Positions 1 to 7,201 of a stretch of DNA of 7,289 nt are shown here, piece by piece. The DNA comes from Planctomycetaceae bacterium. Lineage in GTDB: Bacteria; Planctomycetota; Planctomycetia; Planctomycetales; Planctomycetaceae. Each line of letters begins with the position of its first letter. Position 1 is the stretch's first letter. The notes below the pieces were generated by a model. The model was not told the origin of the DNA and ran no database searches. It saw only the letters and a program-made list of their open reading frames with translations. The stretch lies in assembly GCA_027080405.1 (NCBI GenBank), contig JALWSL010000215.1, forward strand, positions 1 through 7,289, written 5' to 3'. The position numbers and the translations under genes are program-made.

Positions 1-711
1 GGCCGATTGACGATTTCGTCAGACGATACCGAGGCCCTTGATCAGATGGAAGCCCTGCTACGAGCCATGTTTTCCCGTGCGGGCGGCGGTCGGAATCGGG
101 ATTTCGGTATCTACCAACTGAAAAATGCGGGGGCTACGGAAGTGGCGACAACACTGAAGCAGATTTTCAACACGCGTAACGGCAACTTCAGCTTCGGCAA
201 TGTTATACTCGTTCCTGAAGAGCGTCTGAATGTGTTGATTGTCTACGCGGGAAGAAGTGACCGGGAACGGATCGAGCAACTCGTCCAGATTCTCGATATC
301 GAAAACATCCCCGATACCAAACGGGCTTTCCAGACAAAAGTTATCCCGATGCTCTATGCCAATGCGGCTCGGGTTGAACGACTGATTCGTGGTATTTACC
401 GCCCGCAAATGACAGCCGGCGGTGCCCGCCGCAATGTCAGCATTCCCCAAGGCGTCCCACCAGAGGTGGCGACCGTGCTTCGCCAGATCAATGCGGCTGC
501 TTCCTCCCCGCTGCTCACCCTGGAAGTGCAAACGGAAACGAATTCGTTGATCGTGAAAGCACCGCAAAGCCTGCTCGAAGAAATCGAGGAACTGATCGCA
601 TCGATTGATGAATCTTCACGCACCACACGTTCCAAGGGGGTCACGCTGATTCCGTTGAAAAAAACGAATTCAAAACGAGTCATGCAAATTCTCAACGGGA
701 TTCTCGATTAA
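1..711 (+). CDS. Secretin N-domain repeat protein, 3' part (5' end outside window)
   Basis: The reading frame is open from the first base, so the gene starts upstream; 236 residues are visible. They form repeated modules of the secretin N-domain (NolW-like) type. The tail of one module is at residues 2-22 (RLTISS...ALDQMEALLRAM), a full module at about 35-103 (IYQLKNAGATEVATTLKQIF, then a strand-helix ending LVQILDIE), and a second full module at about 110-203 (VIPMLYANAARVERLIRGIY, then TNSLIVKAPQSLLEEIEELI). A half module at 214-236 (VTLIPLKKTNSKRVMQILNG) ends the protein. In secretins such domains build the periplasmic ring of type II/III secretion or pilus channels. No secretin pore domain follows, so this need not be a channel. 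Planctomycetes often carry long proteins made of such modules, with unknown roles. The family call is good; the function is not established. A TTG at position 7 is an unlikely start because it falls inside a module. Confidence 0.8.
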   Translation, partial: GRLTISSDDTEALDQMEALLRAMFSRAGGGRNRDFGIYQLKNAGATEVATTLKQIFNTRNGNFSFGNVILVPEERLNVLIVYAGRSDRERIEQLVQILDIENIPDTKRAFQTKVIPMLYANAARVERLIRGIYRPQMTAGGARRNVSIPQGVPPEVATVLRQINAAASSPLLTLEVQTETNSLIVKAPQSLLEEIEELIASIDESSRTTRSKGVTLIPLKKTNSKRVMQILNGILD

Positions 712-874
712 GTCGTCTCCTGCTCTGGCCGAATTCGTTGAGATCGAATAAAAAATGGACGGGGGATCGCGCCATCGGTACAGGAGAGCGGCTGATTCGG
801 GAGCGGTTGTCTTTCGGGATTTCGATTTCCCGCACGAGATTCCTTCAGTGAGAGTTGCATAAAGGACGCAAGGA
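712..874. other. Spacer before ald
   Basis: This 163-base spacer holds no gene that I can support. A short inverted repeat (ATTCG at 733-737, CGAAT at 745-749) is followed by A residues rather than T residues, so it is not a convincing terminator for the + strand gene before it. No clear -35/-10 pair was found, although a promoter for ald would be expected here. Confidence 0.5.
861..866 (+). promoter_or_regulatory. Ribosome binding site of ald
   Basis: AAAGGA lies 8 bases before the ATG at 875, which is a normal Shine-Dalgarno spacing. It supports that ATG as the start, in agreement with the conserved MIVGVPREIK amino terminus. Confidence 0.7.
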
Positions 875-1990
875 ATGATTGTAGGCGTACCGCGTGAAAT
901 CAAAAGCGATGAATATCGCGTGGTGATGCTGCCGGTCGGTGTTGAAATGCTCTGTCAGTCCGGGCATCGGGTCCTGTTTCAAAGCGATGCCGGTATCGGC
1001 AGTGGTATCCCCGATCAGGATTACCGCTCCAGCGGGGCTGAAATTGTCGATACGGCTGAAGAAATTTTTACCTACGCTGACCTGATCGTTAAGGTGAAGG
1101 AACCTCTTGAGCCGGAATGGGGGATGTTACGGCGGGAGCAAATTCTTTTTACCTACTGCCATTTTGCAGCGGATGAAAAATTGACCCGGGAAGTTTTGGC
1201 AACCGGAGTTACTGCAGTGGCCTACGAAACTTTGCGCGGGCCCAAAGGGAAACTCCCGTTATTGACTCCCATGAGCGAAGTCGCCGGTCGCATGAGTGTA
1301 CAGGAAGGAGCGAAATATCTGGAGCGACCACAGGAAGGTCGTGGTATTCTGTTGGGAGGAGTTCCCGGTGTCGCTCCTGCGCATATCGTGATTCTTGGCG
1401 GAGGCGTGGTCGGGAAAAATGCAGCCCGGATTGCGGCAGGGTTTCAGGCCGATGTCAATATCCTTGATGTGAATGTTGATCGGTTGCGCTACCTTGAAGA
1501 TATCATGCCTGCGAATGTCAACACGCTTTACAGCGATCGCCACAATATCATCGAACAGATATCACGTGCTGATCTTGTCATCGGCTCTGTGTTGATTCCC
1601 GGTGCAAGAGCTCCCAAGCTTGTGACACAAAATGATCTGCAGCGAATGAAGCCCGGTGCGGTAATCGTCGATGTCGCTGTTGATCAGGGAGGGTGCTTTG
1701 AATCGACCCATCCGACAACCCATTCCGATCCGACGTACATCGTTGATGGAGTTGTCCATTACTGTGTGGCCAACATGCCGGGAGCGGTTGGCCGAACCAG
1801 CACCTATGCGTTGTGCAATGTCACATTTCCTTACGTGATGAAAATCGCACAAAAAGGACTGCTTGAGGCCGTTTCCGACGACGACGGTTTTGCAGAGGCG
1901 ATCAACATGTATGCCGGCCATCTCACCAACCGTGCCGTGGCGGAAACCTTCGGGATGGAATACCGGAATTTTCGCGAGCTCGTTTCCTGA
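875..1990 (+). CDS. ald: Alanine dehydrogenase
   Basis: The product catalyses the reversible NAD-dependent oxidative deamination of L-alanine to pyruvate and ammonia in the cytoplasm, linking alanine use to central carbon and nitrogen metabolism. At 371 residues it has the usual family length and begins with the family's standard MIVGVPREIK. Key residues fall at the positions known for the family: Arg15 and Lys75 (substrate binding, in VKVKEP), His96 (catalytic, in FTYCHFAAD), the Rossmann motif GGGVVG at 175-180, Asp198 at the end of the next strand (LDVN, which favours NAD over NADP), and Asp270 (catalytic, in VDVAVDQGG). The signatures MSEVAGRMSVQ (133-143), LLGGVPGVAP (159-168) and VANMPGAVGRTSTYAL (298-313) are also present. 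The gene appears intact and stands alone between spacers of 163 and 132 bases. The functional call is very secure. Nothing visible shows how it is regulated. Confidence 0.98.
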   Translation: MIVGVPREIKSDEYRVVMLPVGVEMLCQSGHRVLFQSDAGIGSGIPDQDYRSSGAEIVDTAEEIFTYADLIVKVKEPLEPEWGMLRREQILFTYCHFAADEKLTREVLATGVTAVAYETLRGPKGKLPLLTPMSEVAGRMSVQEGAKYLERPQEGRGILLGGVPGVAPAHIVILGGGVVGKNAARIAAGFQADVNILDVNVDRLRYLEDIMPANVNTLYSDRHNIIEQISRADLVIGSVLIPGARAPKLVTQNDLQRMKPGAVIVDVAVDQGGCFESTHPTTHSDPTYIVDGVVHYCVANMPGAVGRTSTYALCNVTFPYVMKIAQKGLLEAVSDDDGFAEAINMYAGHLTNRAVAETFGMEYRNFRELVS

Positions 1991-2028
1991 AGCCTTCGCG
2001 CATCCTTCTATCGACACAGGTATTCTGT

Positions 2029-2047
2029 CCTGACGCAGGCTGTTTTT
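2029..2047 (+). terminator. Weak candidate terminator after ald
   Basis: CCTG (2029-2032) and CAGG (2036-2039) can form a short GC-rich stem with a 3-base loop, followed three bases later by five T residues (2043-2047). The stem is only 4 base pairs. An alternative pairing of CCTG with CAGG at 2017-2020 is possible, so this is a tentative call based on position and the T run. Confidence 0.25.
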
Positions 2048-2063
2048 CCCTACGCCGGGGAAC

Positions 2064-2069
2064 TACAAT
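2064..2069 (+). promoter_or_regulatory. Possible -10 element for the helicase gene
   Basis: TACAAT resembles the sigma-70 -10 consensus (5 of 6) and lies 53 bases before the chosen ATG at 2123. No good -35 is seen 16-18 bases upstream (TGTTTT is poor), so this is only a candidate. Confidence 0.25.
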
Positions 2070-2122
2070 AACCGTCGTTTTTCGAACAAGACCAGAAGCA
2101 GAATACTGAATTGCAAGGCGGA

Positions 2123-4129
2123 ATGGCTAAAAAATCGCAGCGGGGTGTTTTGAATTCGGAACAGGTGCTTGGCCCGAACGGGCGGATTGCCGCTCGATTG
2201 GACAAGTATGAATTCCGGGAACAGCAGTTGCAAATGGCCAACGCTGTTGAACACGCGATCACCAGGCAGGAGCATCTGGTTGTCGAAGCCGGAACCGGAA
2301 CCGGGAAGAGTTTTGCCTACTTGGTTCCTGCCATCCTTTCCGTGCTGGATAATCATACCGGGAAGGATTCGAACGCTGAAAAAAAACAGAAGAAACGCGT
2401 CATCATTTCGACGCATACCATCAGTTTGCAGGAACAGTTGATTGGCAAGGATATCCCGTTTCTTAATGCGATCCTGCCTGTCGAGTTCTCCGCGGTGTTG
2501 GTCAAGGGGCGTTCGAATTACGCCAGTTTAAGACGGATTAAAGGGGCGATTGATAAAACCGTTTCCCTGTTTTCCGAGCCGGAACAGACCCGACAATTAC
2601 GGGAAATTGCTGCCTGGTCGAACGAGACGGCTGATGGTTCCCTTTCCGATCTCGGCTTTCGCCCGATTCCTGCTGTCTGGGATGAGGTGCGCAGCGAACA
2701 TGGGAACTGTCTGGGCAAGAAATGCCCGACTTATGATAACTGCCTGTATTACAAGGCTCGCAGACGGGTCTGGAACGCCGATCTGCTTGTCGTGAATCAT
2801 GCACTGTTCTTTTCCGATCTGGCTCTCCGCCGGGAAGGGGCGTCGGTTCTACCTGATTACAACGCGGTCATTTTTGACGAAGCGCACATGCTGGAGCAGG
2901 TTGCTTCGTCGCATCTGGGAGATTCAGTTGCCAATACACAGCTCAATTATATCCTGATGAAATTGTACAACGATCGCGCCAACAAGGGATTGCTGGTGCA
3001 TCACAATTTTCGCGAAGGGCAAAAGCAGGTGGCGAGGTTGTATCATCTGCAAGACGAGTTGTTCTCGATCATTGCCCATCATCTGGGAGTCGATTCCGGA
3101 ATGAATGGGCGCGTTCGAAAGCCGCTTGGTATCGCGAATGCGGTCTCCCCAGAGTTGAATCAACTGGCGGGCATGGTTGGAGAGTTCGCGGAAAATATCG
3201 AAAAGGAGGAGGAGCGAATTGAGCTGAAAGCCGCAGCGGACCGGTTGTACGGTCTGTCCAACTCACTCAACAACTGGCTCGAACAGACGCTCGATGATGC
3301 TGTTTACTGGGGTGAACTGAGCCGTGGCAGACAGCAGCAGGTCAAATTGATTTCTGCGCCGGTTGAGATCGGAACGTCGCTGCGCTCCGAACTGTTCAGC
3401 CAGGTTCCTTCCGTCATCCTGACATCTGCGACCATCGCGGTGGGAGGGCAGTCATTCAAGTTTGTGAAAAACCGGCTCGGCTTGAGCAGCGGGGCCGAGT
3501 TAAAAGTCGGCAGTCCATTCGACTTCAAAAAACAGATGAAGCTGATTCTCTGTCAGGATATGCCCGACCCGGCCAGTGAAGCGGCCGCTTATGAGCAAGC
3601 CGTGATCAAACAGGTGGAAAAGTATGTTCTGCAAACGCATGGCAAGGCGTTTGTGCTTTTCACCAGTTACAAAATGCTCAACATGTGCGCGGAGCGTTTG
3701 GCCGGCGTGTTCAACGAGCAGGGAATCAATCTGTATTGCCAGGGAAAAGATCTCACCCGATCGTTGATGCTGGAGCGTTTCCGTACTGATGAGGCGGCTG
3801 TCCTGTTCGGTTCGGACAGTTTCTGGCAGGGAGTTGATGTACCTGGTGCCGCGCTACAGAATGTGATTATTACCCGTTTGCCATTTTCCGTGCCCGATCA
3901 CCCGCTACTTGAAGCGAGAGTCGAGCGGATCAAGCAAAGTGGCGGCAATCCCTTTATGGAATATCAGGTTCCTGAGGCGGCGATCAAGCTGAAACAGGGC
4001 TTTGGCAGGCTGATTCGAACCAAAGATGATGTCGGGCAGGTTGTGATTCTTGATCCCCGTATCAAAACAAAACGCTACGGCCGCATCTTTCTGGAAAGCC
4101 TGCCCGATGCAGAAGTGATCATTGAGTGA
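2123..4129 (+). CDS. DinG/XPD-like ATP-dependent DNA helicase
   Basis: This 668-residue superfamily 2 helicase is of the DinG/XPD/Rad3 type; relatives unwind DNA 5'->3' and act in repair or in removing R-loops. Walker A is EAGTGTGKS (55-63), motif Ia STHTISLQEQL (96-106) and the DEAH box DEAH (252-255). The carboxyl half carries LTSATI (433-438), GSDSFWQGVDVPG (563-575) and the arginine-finger motif QGFGRLIR (625-632). The Fe-S region keeps Cys196, Cys201 and Cys207 with the E. coli DinG spacing (x4, x5). The expected first cysteine, after KGRSNY, is replaced by Ala134-Ser135. There is no amino-terminal exonuclease domain of the B. subtilis DinG type. The ATG at 2123 was chosen because AAGGCGG lies just upstream and MAKK is a normal amino terminus; an in-frame TTG at 2111 would add four residues. 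The helicase class is certain. Equivalence to E. coli DinG is not, so no symbol is given. Confidence 0.95.
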   Translation: MAKKSQRGVLNSEQVLGPNGRIAARLDKYEFREQQLQMANAVEHAITRQEHLVVEAGTGTGKSFAYLVPAILSVLDNHTGKDSNAEKKQKKRVIISTHTISLQEQLIGKDIPFLNAILPVEFSAVLVKGRSNYASLRRIKGAIDKTVSLFSEPEQTRQLREIAAWSNETADGSLSDLGFRPIPAVWDEVRSEHGNCLGKKCPTYDNCLYYKARRRVWNADLLVVNHALFFSDLALRREGASVLPDYNAVIFDEAHMLEQVASSHLGDSVANTQLNYILMKLYNDRANKGLLVHHNFREGQKQVARLYHLQDELFSIIAHHLGVDSGMNGRVRKPLGIANAVSPELNQLAGMVGEFAENIEKEEERIELKAAADRLYGLSNSLNNWLEQTLDDAVYWGELSRGRQQQVKLISAPVEIGTSLRSELFSQVPSVILTSATIAVGGQSFKFVKNRLGLSSGAELKVGSPFDFKKQMKLILCQDMPDPASEAAAYEQAVIKQVEKYVLQTHGKAFVLFTSYKMLNMCAERLAGVFNEQGINLYCQGKDLTRSLMLERFRTDEAAVLFGSDSFWQGVDVPGAALQNVIITRLPFSVPDHPLLEARVERIKQSGGNPFMEYQVPEAAIKLKQGFGRLIRTKDDVGQVVILDPRIKTKRYGRIFLESLPDAEVIIE

Positions 4130-4228
4130 TGCCGCCAGAAAACCTGAATTGTTGCCGAACTCGCTCTGTTATTTGGTGATCGCTTTCCAACAGTTGCCCT
4201 TTACCGTAATATCAGAACTACCAGAAGG

Positions 4229-4255
4229 CGGGGAGCCCCGAGACGGAGAGCCCCC
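4229..4255. repeat. GC-rich 11-base near-repeat with internal palindrome
   Basis: CGGGGAGCCCC (4229-4239) recurs 16 bases later as CGGAGAGCCCC (4245-4255), 10 of 11 identical. The first copy plus the next base (CGGGG-AG-CCCCG, 4229-4240) is palindromic. It lies in the 203-base spacer before the LRR gene, which otherwise holds no gene I can support. There is no T run after it, so it is not a standard terminator. Its role is unknown. Confidence 0.45.
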
Positions 4256-4332
4256 TAGGAATCCCGCTATGTTATCCTGTTCAACATGTGATCTGTTTAG
4301 AGGCTTTACTACTTTAGAGGATTCGTTACGCA

Positions 4333-5475
4333 ATGAGAGTGACTCTTTTCTGTTCCTTCCTTTTTGGGGGAGTGATGATTTTTCTCGGTTGTCAAAATCA
4401 GTCGGGAGATAACCCCGGGCAAGTCGATTCGCAATCGCAATCCGCATCCGAAAACCCAGCAGGCAAAAATGGTGCAATGCCTGCTGAAGATGCGGAAGCC
4501 GTCAAGGAAATAGAGGCACTCGCCAGTGCGATAAAAACCGATAAGCAGGGTTGGGTCGTTGAAGTCAATTTTCGTGGGACTCCTGTCACCGATGAGCAGC
4601 TTGACCTTCTTTTGAAGCTGAAAAAACTGAAGTCTGTCCTGTTGAACGAAACTCCGATTACCGATCAGGGCCTGAAAACGCTCGGACAGATCGGGACGCT
4701 GACCAATCTGGATTTGCGTGATTGCAAAATCACCAACGACGGCCTGGCGCATTTGACGGGACTGACCAATCTGAAAGCATTGAGGCTTTCAGGGAAAAAT
4801 GGAAAAACGGAAGTAGACACCGACGGAATGGTGCACGTCGGAAAGCTGACCAATTTGAAAGCCCTGCTACTCGATTTTTTGTGGATCGATGGGGAGGGAC
4901 TGCAGCATCTGGCCAATTGTAAAAAAATTGAAGAACTGTACCTGGCGGAGACACTGGTTGCTGACGAGGATCTGGCCAAACTGGCACTGTTTCCCAAGCT
5001 GAAAAAACTGCGTATTTCAAAACTTTCACAGGTGACAGGAGCCGGGTTGGAGCATGTCGCAAAGATAGAAGGGTTGATCGACCTCGACCTGAGTGAAAAC
5101 AGTTCCCTGTTTGACGCCGATCTGGCTCCCGTTTCCCGATTGACGAACCTGAAGCGGCTCAATCTTTGGCGAGTTGCCTTGACTGACGCCGGTGTGGCCC
5201 ACTTGGCACCGTTGACAAATTTGGAATGGCTCAATCTGGATAATACGCAATTAAGTGATGCCGGGCTCAAATATCTGCAGGGAATGACAAAACTGAAATT
5301 CCTGCATCTCGGTTCGACATCCATCACTGATGCGGGTCTGCCTCAACTGGAAGTGTTAAAATCACTCAAGGATCTGAAAGTAACGCGAACAGCTGTGACC
5401 GAGGCAGGTGTCAAGGCATTAAAGGAAAAACTGCCCGACACAGAGATTCAACTGAAATATCTTGGGGATGGATAG
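4333..5475 (+). CDS. Leucine-rich-repeat protein, probable lipoprotein
   Basis: The 380-residue protein starts with a short hydrophobic signal (MRVTLFCSFLFGGVMIFLGC). It ends in FLGC, so Cys20 is the likely lipidated residue; Phe at -3 is unusual for a lipobox, and a plain signal peptide is the alternative. Residues 21-60 are a polar Ser/Gln/Asn-rich linker. From about 75 to the end there are roughly eleven LRRs of about 24 residues, with the pattern L..L..L.L..T.ITDAGL. The clearest are at 284-307, 308-331 and 332-355. A longer repeat with a charged insert (GKNGKTEVDTDG) lies near 154-165. LRR domains form curved binding surfaces, so this is likely an envelope-anchored binding protein; its partner is unknown. 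The start at 4333 fits AGAGGA at 4316-4321, 11 bases upstream, and the signal peptide. Such LRR proteins are frequent in Planctomycetes. Confidence 0.88.
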   Translation: MRVTLFCSFLFGGVMIFLGCQNQSGDNPGQVDSQSQSASENPAGKNGAMPAEDAEAVKEIEALASAIKTDKQGWVVEVNFRGTPVTDEQLDLLLKLKKLKSVLLNETPITDQGLKTLGQIGTLTNLDLRDCKITNDGLAHLTGLTNLKALRLSGKNGKTEVDTDGMVHVGKLTNLKALLLDFLWIDGEGLQHLANCKKIEELYLAETLVADEDLAKLALFPKLKKLRISKLSQVTGAGLEHVAKIEGLIDLDLSENSSLFDADLAPVSRLTNLKRLNLWRVALTDAGVAHLAPLTNLEWLNLDNTQLSDAGLKYLQGMTKLKFLHLGSTSITDAGLPQLEVLKSLKDLKVTRTAVTEAGVKALKEKLPDTEIQLKYLGDG

Positions 5476-5530
5476 ACAGATCGGTATGGGCGAAAAGTGC
5501 AGGACGCTGCTTGAGTGTCAGGCAGACTGA

Positions 5531-5572
5531 CTGTTTCTGTCTGGCCGTTTCGGTCTGACTGGTTCGGTCTGG
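5531..5572 (+). repeat. Three tandem copies of a 14-base unit
   Basis: The units are CTGTTTCTGTCTGG (5531-5544), CCGTTTCGGTCTGA (5545-5558) and CTGGTTCGGTCTGG (5559-5572). Copies 1 and 3 match at 12 of 14 positions; copies 2 and 3 at 11 of 14. The array fills part of the spacer between the LRR gene and the ceramidase-like gene. No function is evident. Confidence 0.75.
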
Positions 5573-5596
5573 CAAGCCCGGCTTTTGCGACGATCG

Positions 5597-5634
5597 CCTG
5601 GAACTCACATTGGGGCCTGGGACTCACATTGAGG
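5597..5634 (+). repeat. Tandem duplication of a 19-base unit
   Basis: CCTGGAACTCACATTGGGG (5597-5615) is followed directly by CCTGGGACTCACATTGAGG (5616-5634), 17 of 19 identical. The second copy runs into the GAGGGGG ribosome binding site of the next gene, so the duplication doubles a purine-rich stretch and may affect translation. That effect is inference. Confidence 0.8.
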
Positions 5635-5637
5635 GGG
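5631..5637 (+). promoter_or_regulatory. Ribosome binding site deciding the start of the ceramidase-like gene
   Basis: GAGGGGG lies 6 bases before the ATG at 5644 and directly abuts another in-frame ATG at 5638. The normal spacing favours 5644. An upstream in-frame GTG (5515) would translate the tandem repeats and place the signal peptide internally, so it was not chosen. Confidence 0.6.
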
Positions 5638-5643
5638 ATGAAA

Positions 5644-7041
5644 ATGAAAAAAAAATGCGGTTTGAGAAATGTACTGATTCTTGCGGTTTTATCTCTGCTG
5701 TTGACACCATCTTCCGTGATCTGTCTGGCAAAAGATGCAACTCGGACAAGTGGTGCAGCAATGTGGAAAGCGGGAGTTTCCCGTGTTGTCATTACCCCCG
5801 AGAAGCCGATGTGGATGTCCGGTTACGGCGGACGTGATAAACCGGCACAGGGCAAGGTTCACGATTTATGGGCCAAAGCGGCGTTGATTGAAGATCCGGC
5901 TGGAGCCCGGGCTGTCATCATTACGTTGGATCTTGTTGGAATCGACCGCGCAACCTCGCAGGCGATCACATCCCGGCTGAGGGAACGATTCGGACTGAAA
6001 CGCGATCAGATTTCTCTCTGTACTTCCCATACACATAGTGGCCCGGTGGTCGGTGCGAATCTTCGGGCGATGTATTTTTTCGATGATCACCAGCAAAAAC
6101 TGGTCGATGAATATACCGCGAATCTGATCGACAAAATGCCTGGACTCGTCGCAGAGGCGCTCGAGAATCTTGAACCTGTGACTCTGGAATATGGTCTCGG
6201 CAGGACAACTTTTGCTGTCAATCGAAGAAACAATAAGGAAGCAGATGTTCCCAGATTGCGTAAAGAAGGCAAGTTGGTCGGCCCGGTTGATCACGAAGTT
6301 CCTGTTCTGTTCGTGAAGAATCAGCAGGGTAAAATCAAGGGAATTCTATTCGGTTACGCCTGTCATGCGACAGTCGTCGGTTTTTATGATTGGTCGGGGG
6401 ATTGGCCCGGTTATGCCCAGATTGAAATTGAGAAAGATTTTCCCGGTGCGACCGCTTTGTTTATCGCCGGGTGTGGCGGTGATCAGAACCCGCTTCCACG
6501 CAGAAAAGTTGAACTGGGGGAAAAATATGGTCGGATGATGGCGGATGCCGTAAAGGAAGTCTCCAGGAAAAAGCATTTGGTGATCAAGGGGAAATTGAAA
6601 ACAGCCTATAGGGAACTGGATCTTCCGTTTTCTCAGTTGCCGACTCGCCAGGAACTGGAAAAAGACCTTTCCTCAAGCAATAAATTTCTTGTCGGACGGG
6701 CCAAAAAGGTTCTTGCCGAGTGGGACAGAAACGGCTCGCTCTCGCCAACCTATCCCTATCCGGTACAGACGCTGAAACTGGGAGAGTTGGTGATTGTGAC
6801 GTTGGGAGGTGAGGTTGTCGTTGATTATTCAAACCGGATTAAAGCGGATTTGGATCATCGCTTTTTATGGGTCGCCGGGTATTGCAACGATGTCATGTGT
6901 TATATCCCGTCCCGACGGGTTCTCTCGGAAGGAGGGTACGAAGGGGCTCGCTCAATGATCTACTACGGCATGCCCACCGTCTGGGCGCCGGATTTGGAAG
7001 AAATGATCATGAAAGAAGTCATTCGACAGGTGAAGCAGTAG
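5644..7041 (+). CDS. Exported neutral/alkaline-ceramidase-like protein
   Basis: The 465-residue protein begins with a signal peptide: KKK, then a hydrophobic core at about 10-29, with likely cleavage after CLA29. It should therefore act in the periplasm or outside the cell. The rest matches the amino-terminal domain of neutral/alkaline non-lysosomal ceramidases: AGVSRVVITP (43-52), MSGYGGR (58-64), LDLVGID (95-101), SHTHSGP (128-134), YACHAT (238-243) and LGGE (387-390). His129/His131, His241 and Glu390 are the likely zinc ligands, with Tyr420 or Tyr432 as a possible fourth. True ceramidases have the catalytic serine in GDxSPN; here the matching stretch is GCGGDQNPLPR (276-286), with Asn in place of Ser. 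Also, the protein is much shorter than classical ceramidases (over 600 residues) and seems to lack their carboxyl-terminal domain. The fold family is well supported; ceramide as substrate is doubtful. Confidence 0.9.
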   Translation: MKKKCGLRNVLILAVLSLLLTPSSVICLAKDATRTSGAAMWKAGVSRVVITPEKPMWMSGYGGRDKPAQGKVHDLWAKAALIEDPAGARAVIITLDLVGIDRATSQAITSRLRERFGLKRDQISLCTSHTHSGPVVGANLRAMYFFDDHQQKLVDEYTANLIDKMPGLVAEALENLEPVTLEYGLGRTTFAVNRRNNKEADVPRLRKEGKLVGPVDHEVPVLFVKNQQGKIKGILFGYACHATVVGFYDWSGDWPGYAQIEIEKDFPGATALFIAGCGGDQNPLPRRKVELGEKYGRMMADAVKEVSRKKHLVIKGKLKTAYRELDLPFSQLPTRQELEKDLSSSNKFLVGRAKKVLAEWDRNGSLSPTYPYPVQTLKLGELVIVTLGGEVVVDYSNRIKADLDHRFLWVAGYCNDVMCYIPSRRVLSEGGYEGARSMIYYGMPTVWAPDLEEMIMKEVIRQVKQ

Positions 7042-7201
7042 ATTTCGTCGGGCCTTCCCTCTCGGAGCGTACCAGTTGCAGCGCATGCATCCCTGTTGCC
7101 TCACAAAACTTCGCGCCAAATTGTTGTGATCAGAGTCGTCGTGATCAGAGTCATTTTTTCGTGCTTCGCAATTCATTGTCTCTCGATGGGGATCAAAACC
7201 C
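7042..7201. other. Spacer between the ceramidase-like gene and the insertion sequence hairpin
   Basis: No gene is supported here. The stretch holds a 15-base tandem duplication (7123-7152) followed by a run of T residues (7154-7159). The outer boundary of the insertion sequence must lie somewhere in its last few tens of bases, but it cannot be fixed from this end alone. Confidence 0.5.
7123..7152 (+). repeat. Tandem duplication of a 15-base unit
   Basis: GTTGTGATCAGAGTC (7123-7137) is followed directly by GTCGTGATCAGAGTC (7138-7152), 14 of 15 identical, each containing the palindrome TGATCA. It lies about 50 bases before the insertion sequence hairpin. Confidence 0.75.

Noticed and set aside
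733..749. Inverted repeat ATTCG...CGAAT as terminator of the secretin-like gene
   Set aside because: The stem is AT-rich, only 5 base pairs with a 7-base loop, and is followed by A residues rather than a T tract on the + strand.
2111..2122. TTG start for the helicase
   Set aside because: It adds only MQGG, and these bases contain the purine-rich AAGGCGG that serves the ATG at 2123.
4122..4412. A 96-codon open frame (TTG start) across the spacer between the helicase and the LRR gene
   Set aside because: It overlaps the end of the helicase and the first 80 bases of the LRR gene in another frame, has no ribosome binding site, and its predicted protein shows no recognisable domain.
4665..5327. 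Long antisense open frame (220 codons) within the LRR gene
   Set aside because: It is a shadow of the repetitive LRR coding sequence. Its predicted product is Ser/Arg-rich low-complexity sequence with no domain, and the + strand LRR frame fully explains the region.
5515..5637. CRISPR-like array in the LRR/ceramidase spacer
   Set aside because: The 14- and 19-base units are directly tandem with no spacers and only 2-3 copies, unlike CRISPR repeats of 24-37 bases separated by unique spacers.
5515..5643. Upstream GTG extension of the ceramidase-like protein
   Set aside because: It would translate the two tandem repeat arrays and bury a clear signal peptide 43 residues in. The strong GAGGGGG before the ATG at 5644 explains the start better.
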